Origin: Kibdelosporangium sp040675465
GTDB lineage: Bacteria > Actinomycetota > Actinomycetes > Mycobacteriales > Pseudonocardiaceae
Length of the DNA stretch: 64,000 nucleotides
NCBI RefSeq assembly: GCF_040675465.1
Contig: NZ_JBFAPA010000018.1
Location: 124,001 to 188,000 of the forward strand
Reading direction: 5' to 3'
The position numbers were made by a program, and so were the translations under genes. Below the pieces are notes generated by a model. The model did no database searches and was not told the DNA's origin. It saw nothing but the letters and a program-made list of their open reading frames with translations. Below, piece after piece: positions 50,728-58,662 of the stretch (position 1 is the first letter of the stretch; every line of letters starts with the position of its first letter).

Positions 50728-50859
50728 GTGGGGGACGGTACGCAGCCCCGCCGCCCGCGTCGAAGTTCACAGTTGGGCGCTGTGGCAAGGGAAAGTGTGC
50801 ACGGGCGGTGTAGGCGCGGCGGTTACCGTGGCCGCGCCGCCCTAACACTGGAGGACAGG

Positions 50860-51441
50860 ATGATCGACGTCAGCCGTAGCGAGTTGCTGGGCCTGCTGAG
50901 GCAAGGCGGGCAGATCTTCAACGACTGGCGGGTCAAGCACGAGGACGCTGTGATCGACCTGTCCGGTGCGGATCTGTCCGGGTTGGACCTGGAGGAGGTG
51001 TTCCTGTCCGGGGCGAACCTGGTGGGCACCGACTTCTCGCACACTTCGTTGCGCAACGCGGTGCTCAGCGGCGCTTACCTGAAGAACGCGCAGTTCGTGG
51101 CGGCCGATCTGACCGGTGCGTTGTTCGGGCCGCCGGATCTGATCGACTCGACGCTGGCGTTGTCGCCGCTGGGCCGGCGGACGAACTGGGGCGCGGAGCT
51201 GGAAGGGGCGGTGTTCACTGGCGCGACCCTGGAGGGCACTTCGTTCCGGGAGGCGCCGCTGGACGGCGTTGACCTGCGGGGCTGTGACTTGTCCACGCTC
51301 GACCTGCGCGGCACCAACCTGGCCGACGCCGTAGTCGACGCCATGCCGGAGCCGCGTGAACGCACGAGCGGGGTGTTCAGCATGGTGACGCCGAACGACG
51401 ACCAGTTCGGCAACACCTGGATCACCGTTCGCTGGACCTGA
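50860..51441 (+). CDS. Pentapeptide-repeat protein
   Basis: 193 residues. From about residue 32 the A(D/N)LxG pattern recurs: LSGADLSGLDLEEVFLSGANLVGTDF, LRNAVLSGAYLKNAQFVAADLTGALF, then LEGAVFTGATLEGTSF and VDLRGCDLSTLDLRGTNLADA. It should fold as a right-handed quadrilateral beta-helix. Some relatives mimic DNA and shield gyrase from quinolones; that is not shown here. ATG with GGAGG five bases upstream. The last residues (GNTWITVRWT) are non-repetitive. Abuts the next convergent gene. Confidence 0.9.
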   Translation: MIDVSRSELLGLLRQGGQIFNDWRVKHEDAVIDLSGADLSGLDLEEVFLSGANLVGTDFSHTSLRNAVLSGAYLKNAQFVAADLTGALFGPPDLIDSTLALSPLGRRTNWGAELEGAVFTGATLEGTSFREAPLDGVDLRGCDLSTLDLRGTNLADAVVDAMPEPRERTSGVFSMVTPNDDQFGNTWITVRWT

Positions 51442-52080
51442 TCATTCGACGAAATCGTGGTCCCGGTGTGAGCCGAACAGCGCGAGCGCGGGGATCCAGA
51501 TCCCCGGATCGCCGTCCCAGTCCATCGCCCGGATCTGCGCCTCGCTGCGCCGGCACCCGATGGCCCGCAACACGTCGAACGACGAAGCCCGAAGCGTGCC
51601 AACGGGTTCGCCCGCGCCGACGACCCGCTCACCGTGCTCCAGGACGATCCGCAACGCCGGGATGTCGTTCTCGCGCATACGTTTGTCCAGCTCCTGCAAC
51701 GGGCGGGTGAGCGCCGACCGGACCGCCACGTTGTCCCGCTCGCCGGGTTCGCCGACGGCCGTGCGCAGGTCGTGTTCGTGCATCACCACCTCGGTCACCA
51801 GGACCGAACCGGTGGGTGTGTCGAACAGCGGCTCGACCAGCGCGCGGTTCTCGGTCCACTCGGCGACGGCGTCCGCGAGGGTGCCGGACCGGCGGTCGAG
51901 CACCTGCTGGTCGCTGTCGCCGAACTTGTGCTCGTGGAAGTTGCGCAGGCCGCTGGCGAGGTGCGCGACCAGGTCCTTCACCGACCAACCGGGACAGGCA
52001 TCGACCGGCACGTCCTCATGCCCGGCCGCCAGCGTGGTGATGCGGTGCATGCTCTGGTCATAGGTGGCCGCATTGCTCAT
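51442..52080 (-). CDS. Maleylpyruvate-isomerase/DinB-fold family protein
   Basis: 212 residues. DACPGWSVKDLVAHLASGLRNFHEHKFG is the mycothiol-dependent MDMPI/DinB signature, with a metal-binding His in the first helix pair (VAHLASG) and VVMHEHDLRTAVGEPGERDN, where H-x-x-D-x-R completes the site. Actinobacterial members use mycothiol as cofactor. ATG 52080. The stop codon abuts the stop of the pentapeptide gene; upstream an inverted repeat separates it from the cys operon end. Substrate unknown. Confidence 0.88.
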   Translation of the reverse strand: MSNAATYDQSMHRITTLAAGHEDVPVDACPGWSVKDLVAHLASGLRNFHEHKFGDSDQQVLDRRSGTLADAVAEWTENRALVEPLFDTPTGSVLVTEVVMHEHDLRTAVGEPGERDNVAVRSALTRPLQELDKRMRENDIPALRIVLEHGERVVGAGEPVGTLRASSFDVLRAIGCRRSEAQIRAMDWDGDPGIWIPALALFGSHRDHDFVE

Positions 52081-52096
52081 GCGACCACCTTCGCAC

Positions 52097-52125
52097 TGAT
52101 TCCTGTCACCTGCTGGCAGGAATCA
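52097..52125 (-). terminator. Probable terminator of the cys operon
   Basis: TGATTCCTG (52097-52105) pairs with CAGGAATCA (52117-52125), 11-nt loop. It overlaps the last codon of the chelatase gene and is followed in the leftward direction by the next gene's start after 16 bp. It may terminate the long operon or act as an operator of the gene beyond. Confidence 0.5.
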
Positions 52126-52860
52126 CCCCGTGCGGGCCCAGTCCTCCCGGAGTGACTCGTCGTAGCGCTGCAGGATCAGCTCGGCCACGTCGGGGTCCGC
52201 ACCCAGCGGGTCGGCGATGATGGCCGACGGATCCAGCTCACGAGCGGCCGCGTACACCCGATCGGGGAGCAGACCGGGAGCGAGGAACCACGAAGCCACC
52301 GCGATCCGCGTCGCCCCACGAGCCCGCAGCTGAGCCACGGCCTGCGGAACGTCCGGCTTCACAGCGGCGGCGAACGCGGCCACCGCGCCCGCCCACCCCG
52401 TCTGGCGGCACCACCGCCGCGCGATGGTGTTGACTGAGGCGTTGGCTCGCGCGTCGGAAGACCCGGCGCCACCCAGGATCACGCCCAGCGAAGGATCGCC
52501 GAAGTCCACGCCCGCGGAGGTCAACCGGCGCAGCGCGGCCGACTCCAGCCGGGGATCCGGCCCGAGCACGTCCGACACGGTCACCGAGAGCCGCGGGTTG
52601 CGTTGGTGTGCCTCGTGGATCAGCGCGGGAACGTCCACTTTGGCGTGGTACGCCCGGCCCAGCAGCAGCGGCACCACGACGACCGGTCCGTTCAGCCCGC
52701 CCAGCACGTCACCGAGCGAGGGGGCGGAGAGGTCCAAAAAGGACACCCGCGCGTCCAGGCCGGGCCGCAGCGCACGGACCACGTCGACCAGCTCGGCGAT
52801 CTGCGCGGCGGAACGGGGATCGCGGCTGCCGTGGGCGACAGCCACCAAGGGAATGCTCAC
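52123..52860 (-). CDS. Sirohydrochlorin chelatase-like protein
   Basis: 245 residues, CbiX/SirB family with two tandem class II chelatase half-domains. VAVAHGSRDPRSA holds the first metal histidine; VVVVPLLLGRAYHAKVDVP the second; GATRIAVASWFLAPGLLPDRV lies in the second half-domain. It inserts Fe (or Co) into sirohydrochlorin; at the end of a sulfite reductase operon iron insertion for siroheme is likely, as with mycobacterial Che1 and corynebacterial CysY. GTG start overlaps the permease stop (GTGA). Last gene of the operon. Confidence 0.9.
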   Translation of the reverse strand: MSIPLVAVAHGSRDPRSAAQIAELVDVVRALRPGLDARVSFLDLSAPSLGDVLGGLNGPVVVVPLLLGRAYHAKVDVPALIHEAHQRNPRLSVTVSDVLGPDPRLESAALRRLTSAGVDFGDPSLGVILGGAGSSDARANASVNTIARRWCRQTGWAGAVAAFAAAVKPDVPQAVAQLRARGATRIAVASWFLAPGLLPDRVYAAARELDPSAIIADPLGADPDVAELILQRYDESLREDWARTG

Positions 52861-53735
52861 GTGAAGGCTCCGGTCAGGCCACGGGCCCGCAGCACGGCCC
52901 GTTCGATCGGACGGAACACCAGCAGCTCGATCCCGATGCCCACCAACAGGATCAGGAAGATCGCGGCCAGCACCGTCGGCATGTCGTTGAAGTTCGACCC
53001 CTGGTTGAGGTACGCGCCCAGGCCCAGCCCCAGGTCCGGGCTCTGCGCGATCAGCTCGGCGGCCATCAGCGACCGCCAGGAGAACGCCCAGCCCTGCTTG
53101 AGCCCCGCCAGGTAGCCGGGCAGCGCCGCGGGCAGCAGGATGTGCCGCGCCGAAGCCAGCCGGCCGGCTCCCAGGGTCTTGCCGACCCGGGGCAGGATCG
53201 GCGGGATCTGGTCGATCCCGGCGACCAGGCCGTTCGCGATCGACGGCACCGACCCCAGCAGCACCACGAAGTAGATCGCGCCGTCGTTGGTGCCGAACCA
53301 CAGGATCGCCGCGGGCACCCAGGCCACCGACGGCAGCGACTGCAACCCGCTGACCAGCGGGCCGATCGCCGAGCGCACCACCCGGACCTTGGCGATCAGC
53401 AACCCGAGCGGGGTCGCGATCACCAGACCCGCGAAGAACCCCAGCACGGCACGGTGGATGGAGGTCCACAGCACCTCGAAGATCTGCCCGCTCTGGATCA
53501 GTTCCTCGAACGTCGACCACACCGCCAGCGGCGCGGGCAGCTTGAACTCCGGCCAGAACGCCGCCGCCCACAATGCCTGCCAGATCCCGACGAGCACGAC
53601 CAGCGCCACTATCGGCGGCGCCGCGGCGCGCAGGATCCGGCGCCACCGCGGGCCTGCCGACCGGCCGACCGGGGTGTCCAGGGCGTCGAGGCCGGCCTCG
53701 ACGCGCGAGAGATCCTGGACCTCAGCTTCCGGCAT
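52857..53735 (-). CDS. ssuC: ABC transporter permease, sulfonate/taurine type
   Basis: 292 residues, about six transmembrane helices from residue 35 onward. The BPD-type coupling motif appears as LPAALPGYLAGLKQGWAFSWRSLMAAEL (EAA loop variant). LVSGLQSLPSVAWVPAAILWFGTNDGAIYFVV is typical of the SsuC/TauC/NrtB group. The 5' end overlaps the ATPase gene by 14 bp and the 3' end overlaps the chelatase start. With SBP and ATPase it forms a complete importer for sulfonates or possibly sulfate within the cys operon. Confidence 0.9.
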   Translation of the reverse strand: MPEAEVQDLSRVEAGLDALDTPVGRSAGPRWRRILRAAAPPIVALVVLVGIWQALWAAAFWPEFKLPAPLAVWSTFEELIQSGQIFEVLWTSIHRAVLGFFAGLVIATPLGLLIAKVRVVRSAIGPLVSGLQSLPSVAWVPAAILWFGTNDGAIYFVVLLGSVPSIANGLVAGIDQIPPILPRVGKTLGAGRLASARHILLPAALPGYLAGLKQGWAFSWRSLMAAELIAQSPDLGLGLGAYLNQGSNFNDMPTVLAAIFLILLVGIGIELLVFRPIERAVLRARGLTGAFT

Positions 53736-54507
53736 GGGTGCTGATCACCTTTCGCAAGTGTGCCGTGATCTCCTCGGTCAGCGCCTCGGACTCACTGTCC
53801 TCAGTGGACCATTCGCGCACGACACGGCCAGGCCGCGAGGACAGCAGCACCACTCGCTGCCCCAGCCGGACGGCCTCGCGGACGTCGTGCGTGACGAACA
53901 GGACGGCGGTCGACGTCCGCTCGTAGACGCGCAAAAGCTCACCCTGCAACACATCCCGGGTGATCGCGTCCAGAGCGGCGAACGGCTCGTCCATCAGCAG
54001 CAACGCCGGCGCGTCCGACCCCTGCACGCGCTGGGTCGCGGCGAGCGACCGGGCCAGGGCCACACGCTGGCGCATGCCGCCGGACAGCTCGTGCGGCCGC
54101 TTGTCCCCCGAACCGCCCAGCCGCACAAGGTCCAGCAGCTCGGCCACCTTGGCCTGCCGGTCCGCGCGGCCGAACCCGGCCAGCCGCAACGGCAGCTCGA
54201 TGTTGCGGAACGCGGTCAGCCACGGCATCAGCGCGGCCTCCTGGAACATCACCGCCGGGCGCGAGGTGTTCAGCGTGATCGCGCCGCTGGTCGGCGCGTC
54301 CAGCCCGGCCACCAGGTTGAGCAGGGTGGACTTGCCGCAGCCGGACGCCCCGAGCAGGCACACGAACTCGCCGGGCGCGACACTCAGGTTCACCCCGTCC
54401 AGCGCCGCCACCGCGTCCTGGCCGCGGCCGAAGACCTTGCCCACGCCGGTGAGCGACACGGCGATGTCGGACTGCACGTGTTCTTGGGAGCTGAGTGTCG
54501 CGGTCAT
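53722..54507 (-). CDS. ssuB: ABC transporter ATP-binding protein, sulfonate/taurine type
   Basis: 261 residues. Walker A LLGASGCGKSTLLN, Q-loop in MFQEAALMPWL, signature HELSGGMRQRVALARSLA, Walker B LLLMDEPFAALDAITRD and switch His in VTHDVREAVRLG: all sites intact. The D-loop FAALD is typical of SsuB/TauB-type importers. ATG start 10 bp after the binding-protein stop. It powers uptake through the adjoining permease. Confidence 0.93.
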   Translation of the reverse strand: MTATLSSQEHVQSDIAVSLTGVGKVFGRGQDAVAALDGVNLSVAPGEFVCLLGASGCGKSTLLNLVAGLDAPTSGAITLNTSRPAVMFQEAALMPWLTAFRNIELPLRLAGFGRADRQAKVAELLDLVRLGGSGDKRPHELSGGMRQRVALARSLAATQRVQGSDAPALLLMDEPFAALDAITRDVLQGELLRVYERTSTAVLFVTHDVREAVRLGQRVVLLSSRPGRVVREWSTEDSESEALTEEITAHLRKVISTHAGS

Positions 54508-54517
54508 CCGGTGTCCC

Positions 54518-55573
54518 CTACTTTTCCAGGCCCGCGGTGTCCACCGCGGGCTTGCCGGTCGCCTTGAGTGCCTCGTTCAGCGCGGAGAAGTCGGCGAACC
54601 CCTTGAGGTCCACCACGTCCTTGACGATCTTGGCGGTCACCGAGTCCTTGGCCAGCTGCGGGAAGTCCGACGCGATCGGGTCGGTGGTCAGCTCGATCGA
54701 CTTGAACGCGCTGTCGAGCACCGGCTGGCTGAGCGTGCTGCCGGCCAGCTCCTTGAGCGCGGCGTTGACGGTCGTCTTGGCCTCGGCCTCGTTGTCCTTG
54801 GCCCAGTCGATGGCCTTGATGTGCCCGCGCAGGATGGCCTGCACGGTCTGCGGGTATTTCTGCAGGAACTCGCTGCGCACGATGATCACCGTCGTCGGGA
54901 ACTTCCCGCCTGCCCACAACGTCTTCTCGTCGAGCAGGACCTTCGCCCCGGCGTCCAGCACCAGCCGCGAGGACCACGGCTCGGGCAGCCAGGCACCGTC
55001 CAGCTGGCCGGACTTGTAGGCGTCCAGCGTCTTCGGGTTGTCCAGGTTGGTGACCTTGACGTCGGTCAGGTTCTTCTCCGCGATCAGCTTCTTGAGCGCC
55101 ACGTCCTGGGTGTTGCCCAGCGACGGGGTGGCGATGTTCTTGCCCTTCAACTGGTCCACCGAGGTGATCTCGGGCTTGGTGACCAGCTGCGCGCCACCGG
55201 AGACCGCGCCGGAGATCAGCTGGATGGTGCCCTTGGACTTGGTGAACGCGTTGATCGCCGGGCCGGAGCCGATGAACCCGATGTCCAGCGAGCCGCCCAG
55301 CAGCGCGTTGACCTCTTCGGGGCCCGCGTTGAAGTTGGTCGTGCTCAGCTTGGTCGAGCCCAGCTCCTTGGTGTAGAAGTCCTTCTTCACGCCGATGATG
55401 GCCGGCGCGTGCGTGACGTTCGGGAAGTAGCCGATCCGGACCTCGGCCGGGCCCTGCGCCTGGGCCGCCTGGGTGGCCGGGGCGGTGCCGCTGTCCGCCC
55501 GCGAGCACCCTGTTGCCAGGGCCAGTGCCGCGGTGGCCGCGGCGAGGAGGCGAAGCGTTCTTGTGGAGCTCAC
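54518..55573 (-). CDS. ssuA: Substrate-binding lipoprotein, sulfonate/taurine type
   Basis: 351 residues. Lipoprotein signal peptide with lipobox LATGC (Cys23 lipidated), then a periplasmic-binding fold of the SsuA/NMT1 group: VRIGYFPNVTHAPAIIGVKKDFY, EEVNALLGGSLDIGFIGSGPAINAF and ATPSLGNTQDVALKKLI. GTG start. It captures a sulfur source for the SsuBC-like complex. The equivalent Streptomyces cys operon also has such a lipoprotein after cysN. Sulfate versus sulfonate cannot be decided from sequence. Confidence 0.9.
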   Translation of the reverse strand: MSSTRTLRLLAAATAALALATGCSRADSGTAPATQAAQAQGPAEVRIGYFPNVTHAPAIIGVKKDFYTKELGSTKLSTTNFNAGPEEVNALLGGSLDIGFIGSGPAINAFTKSKGTIQLISGAVSGGAQLVTKPEITSVDQLKGKNIATPSLGNTQDVALKKLIAEKNLTDVKVTNLDNPKTLDAYKSGQLDGAWLPEPWSSRLVLDAGAKVLLDEKTLWAGGKFPTTVIIVRSEFLQKYPQTVQAILRGHIKAIDWAKDNEAEAKTTVNAALKELAGSTLSQPVLDSAFKSIELTTDPIASDFPQLAKDSVTAKIVKDVVDLKGFADFSALNEALKATGKPAVDTAGLEK

Positions 55574-55605
55574 GATCGGGTTCCTTCCGGAGGGGCATGG
55601 AAAGG

Positions 55606-56895
55606 TCAGGGACCAGGGGAGACCGCGTCCCGGACCGGGAGCGGCGCGCCGACCAGGCCCGCTGCGAGCGTGGTCCCGTCAGCGGCGTCGATGACGAGGA
55701 ACGCTCCGGTGCGGCGGCTCACCGTGTAGTCGTCGATCGGCAGCGGTTCGGCGGTACGGAGCCTAACTTGGCCGATCTCATTCAACTGCAACGATTCGGG
55801 CAACTCCACACTGGACAGCTTTTGCTCGTCGAACCGCGAGATCAAATCGGTCACGAACGCCTGGGTGGTCTTCGTGCCGTGCTTGACCAGAACTCGCGCG
55901 TTCGCCCGCAAAGCCTTGTCCGACAACCAACACAGCGTCGACTCGAACTCGTCGGCCAGCACCGGGGGAGTGTCCGCGGCGGAAATCAAGTCACCCCGGG
56001 AAATGTCCAGATCGTGGGAGAGGATCAGCGTGACCGAATCGCCCGCGGTCGCCTCGGGAAGTTCGCCGTCCGGCGTATCAATGCGTTCGACGATGCTGCG
56101 TTTCCCCGATGGCAGAACGACGATCTCCGTGCCTGGGGTGATCGTGCCCGCCGCGACCTGACCCGCGTACCCGCGGTAGTCGGGGAACTCCGGCGTGCGA
56201 GGCCTGATCACATACTGGACGGGGAACCGGAACGGCACGTGGTGCGGGTCCGGCTCGACTGGCACCGTCTCCAGGTGCTCCAGCAACGTCGGGCCGGTGT
56301 ACCAAGGGGTGTTGGCCGACTTCTCCACAACGTTGTCACCGACGAGCGCGGAGACCGGGATGCTCAGCACATCGCCCTCGCCGTAGCCCAGCGCGGCGGC
56401 GTGCGTGGCGAACTCCTTGGCGGTCAAAACGAAGTTCGACTCTTCGTAGTCCACGAGGTCGATCTTGTTGACCGCCAGCACCAGCCGCGGCACACCCAGC
56501 AGCGCGAGCACCGCCGCGTGCCGCCGGGTCTGCTCGATGACGCCCTTTCGCGCGTCCACCAACAGGATCGCCAGCTGCGCCGTGGAGGCGCCGGTGACGG
56601 TGTTTCGCGTGTACTGGACGTGTCCAGGGGTGTCGGCGAGTACGAACGACCGCTTGGGCGTGGCGAAGTACCGGTAGGCCACGTCGATCGTGATGCCCTG
56701 TTCGCGCTCCGAGCGCAGACCGTCCACCAGCAACGAGAGATCGGGAGTGGACAGTCCCCGGTCGGCGCTCGCGCGGTGCACCGCGTCCAGCTGGTCGGCC
56801 AGGACCGACTTGGTGTCGTACAGCAGACGCCCGACCAGCGTGGACTTCCCGTCGTCCACGCTGCCCGCGGTCGCCAGCCTCAGCAGGTCGCTCAT
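55606..56895 (-). CDS. cysN: Sulfate adenylyltransferase subunit 1 (GTPase)
   Basis: 429 residues, EF-Tu-like GTPase that drives APS formation by CysD. G1 GSVDDGKST (residues 12-20), G3 DTPGHVQYTRN, G4 NKID, followed by beta-barrel domains II and III. There is no C-terminal APS-kinase (CysC) fusion, unlike mycobacterial CysNC. ATG start 3 bp after cysD; binding-lipoprotein gene follows 32 bp later. Part of the long cys operon. Confidence 0.95.
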   Translation of the reverse strand: MSDLLRLATAGSVDDGKSTLVGRLLYDTKSVLADQLDAVHRASADRGLSTPDLSLLVDGLRSEREQGITIDVAYRYFATPKRSFVLADTPGHVQYTRNTVTGASTAQLAILLVDARKGVIEQTRRHAAVLALLGVPRLVLAVNKIDLVDYEESNFVLTAKEFATHAAALGYGEGDVLSIPVSALVGDNVVEKSANTPWYTGPTLLEHLETVPVEPDPHHVPFRFPVQYVIRPRTPEFPDYRGYAGQVAAGTITPGTEIVVLPSGKRSIVERIDTPDGELPEATAGDSVTLILSHDLDISRGDLISAADTPPVLADEFESTLCWLSDKALRANARVLVKHGTKTTQAFVTDLISRFDEQKLSSVELPESLQLNEIGQVRLRTAEPLPIDDYTVSRRTGAFLVIDAADGTTLAAGLVGAPLPVRDAVSPGP

Positions 56896-56898
56896 CGG

Positions 56899-57804
56899 TT
56901 AGAAGTAGCCCTCTCGCTTGCGGTCCTCCATGGCTGCCTCGGACAAGCGGTCGTCGGCGCGGGTGGCGCCGCGTTCGGTCAGCCGGGACGCGGCCACCTC
57001 GGCGATCACCGATTCGATGTCCGAGGCGTCCGACTCGACCGCGCCGGTGCAGGAGCCGTCGCCGACCGTGCGGTAGCGGACGATCTTGCTCAGCAGCGTC
57101 TCGCCGGGCCGCGGGCCGCCCCATGGGCCTTCCGCGAGCCACATCCCGTCGCGCAGGTACACCTCACGCTCGTGCGCGTAGTAGATGGACGGCAGCTCGA
57201 TGTTCTCGCGTGCGATGTAGTTCCACACGTCCAGCTCGGTCCAGTTGGACAACGGGAACACCCGCACGTGCTCGCCCGGGCGGTGCCTGCCGTTGTACAG
57301 GTTCCACAGCTCCGGGCGCTGGCGGCGCGGCTCCCACTGGCCAAAGGCGTTGCGCAGGCTGAAGATCCGCTCCTTGGCGCGGGCCCGCTCCTCGTCCCGG
57401 CGGCCGCCGCCGAACACCGCGTCGAACTTGTGCTCGGTGATGGAGTCCAGCAACGGCACGGTCTGCAGCGGGTTGCGGGTGCCGTCCGGGCGCTCGGTCA
57501 GCCGGCCGTCGTCGATCCAGTCCTGCACGTTGGCCACGATCAGGCGCAGCCCGTACCGGTCGACGACCTTGTCCCGGAACTCGATGACCTCACGGAAGTT
57601 GTGCCCGGTGTCCACGTGCAGCAACGGGAACGGCACCGGCGCCGGCCAGAAGGCCTTGATCGCCAGGTGCAGCAGCAGGGTCGAGTCCTTGCCGCCGGAG
57701 AACAGGATCACCGGCCGGTCGAACTCGCCCGCCACCTCGCGGAAGATGTGGACGGCCTCGGACTCCAGCGCGCTGAGGTTGTCCGTACGCAGGGCTGTGG
57801 TCAC
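56899..57804 (-). CDS. cysD: Sulfate adenylyltransferase subunit 2
   Basis: 301 residues, ATP pyrophosphatase-type enzyme that makes adenosine 5'-phosphosulfate with CysN. PP-motif ILFSGGKDSTLLLHLA, then LLHVDTGHNFREVIEFRD and the conserved ARAKERIFSLRNAFGQW and EPRRQRPELWNLYN. GTG 57804 is the only reasonable start; GGAGG is only two bases away, an unusually tight spacing. It follows cysH by 10 bp, leaving no room for cysC, the APS kinase found here in Streptomyces. Confidence 0.95.
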   Translation of the reverse strand: MTTALRTDNLSALESEAVHIFREVAGEFDRPVILFSGGKDSTLLLHLAIKAFWPAPVPFPLLHVDTGHNFREVIEFRDKVVDRYGLRLIVANVQDWIDDGRLTERPDGTRNPLQTVPLLDSITEHKFDAVFGGGRRDEERARAKERIFSLRNAFGQWEPRRQRPELWNLYNGRHRPGEHVRVFPLSNWTELDVWNYIARENIELPSIYYAHEREVYLRDGMWLAEGPWGGPRPGETLLSKIVRYRTVGDGSCTGAVESDASDIESVIAEVAASRLTERGATRADDRLSEAAMEDRKREGYF

Positions 57805-57814
57805 TTCCTCCCCC

Positions 57815-58510
57815 TTAACCGTGGAGTCCGCACTCGATCTTGTTCTTGCCCGCCCAGCGCCCGCTGCGCGCGTCGGCGCCCGGGGCCACCTTCGCGGTGC
57901 AGGGCGCGCAGCCGATGGACAGGTATCCCTCGGCCACCAACAGGTTCTCCAGGATCCCGTTCTCGTCGATGTACCGGCGGAACTCCTCGTCGGTCCACGG
58001 CGCGATCGGGTTGACCTTGACCAGGTTGTTGCGCTCGTCCCACTGCACGATCGGGGTGTTCGCCCGGGTCGGCGCGTCCACGCGGCGCACACCGGTGACC
58101 CAGGCGTCGTAGTTCGCCAGGGTCCGGCGCAGCGGCACGACCTTGCGCATCGCGCAGCAGCGGTCCGGTTCACGCTCGTAGAGCCGCGGGCCGGATTCGG
58201 CGTCCTGCTCGGCGACGGTCTTGTCCGGTGCGGCGTTGATGATGTTGATGCCGGAGTAGGTGGCGGCCACCGCGTCCCGCAGGCCGATGGTCTCCGGGAA
58301 GTGGTAACCGGTCTCCAGGAACAACACGTCGAAGTCGGGCTTCGCTTTGACAGCGAGATCGATCAGGACCGCGTCCTGCATGTTGGACGCGAGGATCCAG
58401 TTGTCCCCGAACGTCCGCGCGGTCCACTCCAGCGCCTCGGCCGCGGTGGCGTTGGCGAGCTGTCCGGATGCGGCCTCAGCCAAGTCCTTCAGCTGGGTTG
58501 CGGTGGTCAT
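57815..58510 (-). CDS. cysH: Adenylylsulfate (APS) reductase
   Basis: 231 residues. Thioredoxin-dependent reductase giving sulfite and AMP. Cys118-Cys119 (DRCCAMRK) and Cys201/Cys204 (GCAPCTAKV) ligate a 4Fe-4S cluster, the mark of APS-preferring CysH; Cys227 in the terminal ECGLHG is the catalytic thiol. FLETGYHFPET is the nucleotide-binding segment. ATG overlaps the stop of the small cysX-like gene. Use of APS fits the absence of cysC. Confidence 0.95.
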   Translation of the reverse strand: MTTATQLKDLAEAASGQLANATAAEALEWTARTFGDNWILASNMQDAVLIDLAVKAKPDFDVLFLETGYHFPETIGLRDAVAATYSGINIINAAPDKTVAEQDAESGPRLYEREPDRCCAMRKVVPLRRTLANYDAWVTGVRRVDAPTRANTPIVQWDERNNLVKVNPIAPWTDEEFRRYIDENGILENLLVAEGYLSIGCAPCTAKVAPGADARSGRWAGKNKIECGLHG

Positions 58511-58662
58511 TTCTGTACCTGCCCCACTGAGATCCCCACGAACTTCACGGTGAACACCCGTCGGCAGCCGGTGCACAGCCAGGCGGCGTGCGGCTCCTCC
58601 TCCGGCCGGAGGTCCTCGTCGCCGCAATACGGGCAATAGAAGGGAGTAGCGCGCTCGCTCAC
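58507..58662 (-). CDS. cysX: Small two-CxxC protein of the cys operon (CysX-like)
   Basis: 51 residues. YCPYCGDED and WLCTGCRRVF give four cysteines in two CxxC knuckles, a zinc-ribbon or rubredoxin-like site. It is locked in the operon by overlaps at both ends: GTG overlaps the sirA stop and TGA overlaps the cysH ATG. In Corynebacterium the equivalent small gene cysX between cysI and cysH is described as ferredoxin-like. Electron delivery to SirA or CysH, or assembly help, are possible roles. Too short to be noticed by length-filtered gene finders. Confidence 0.85.
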   Translation of the reverse strand: MSERATPFYCPYCGDEDLRPEEEPHAAWLCTGCRRVFTVKFVGISVGQVQK

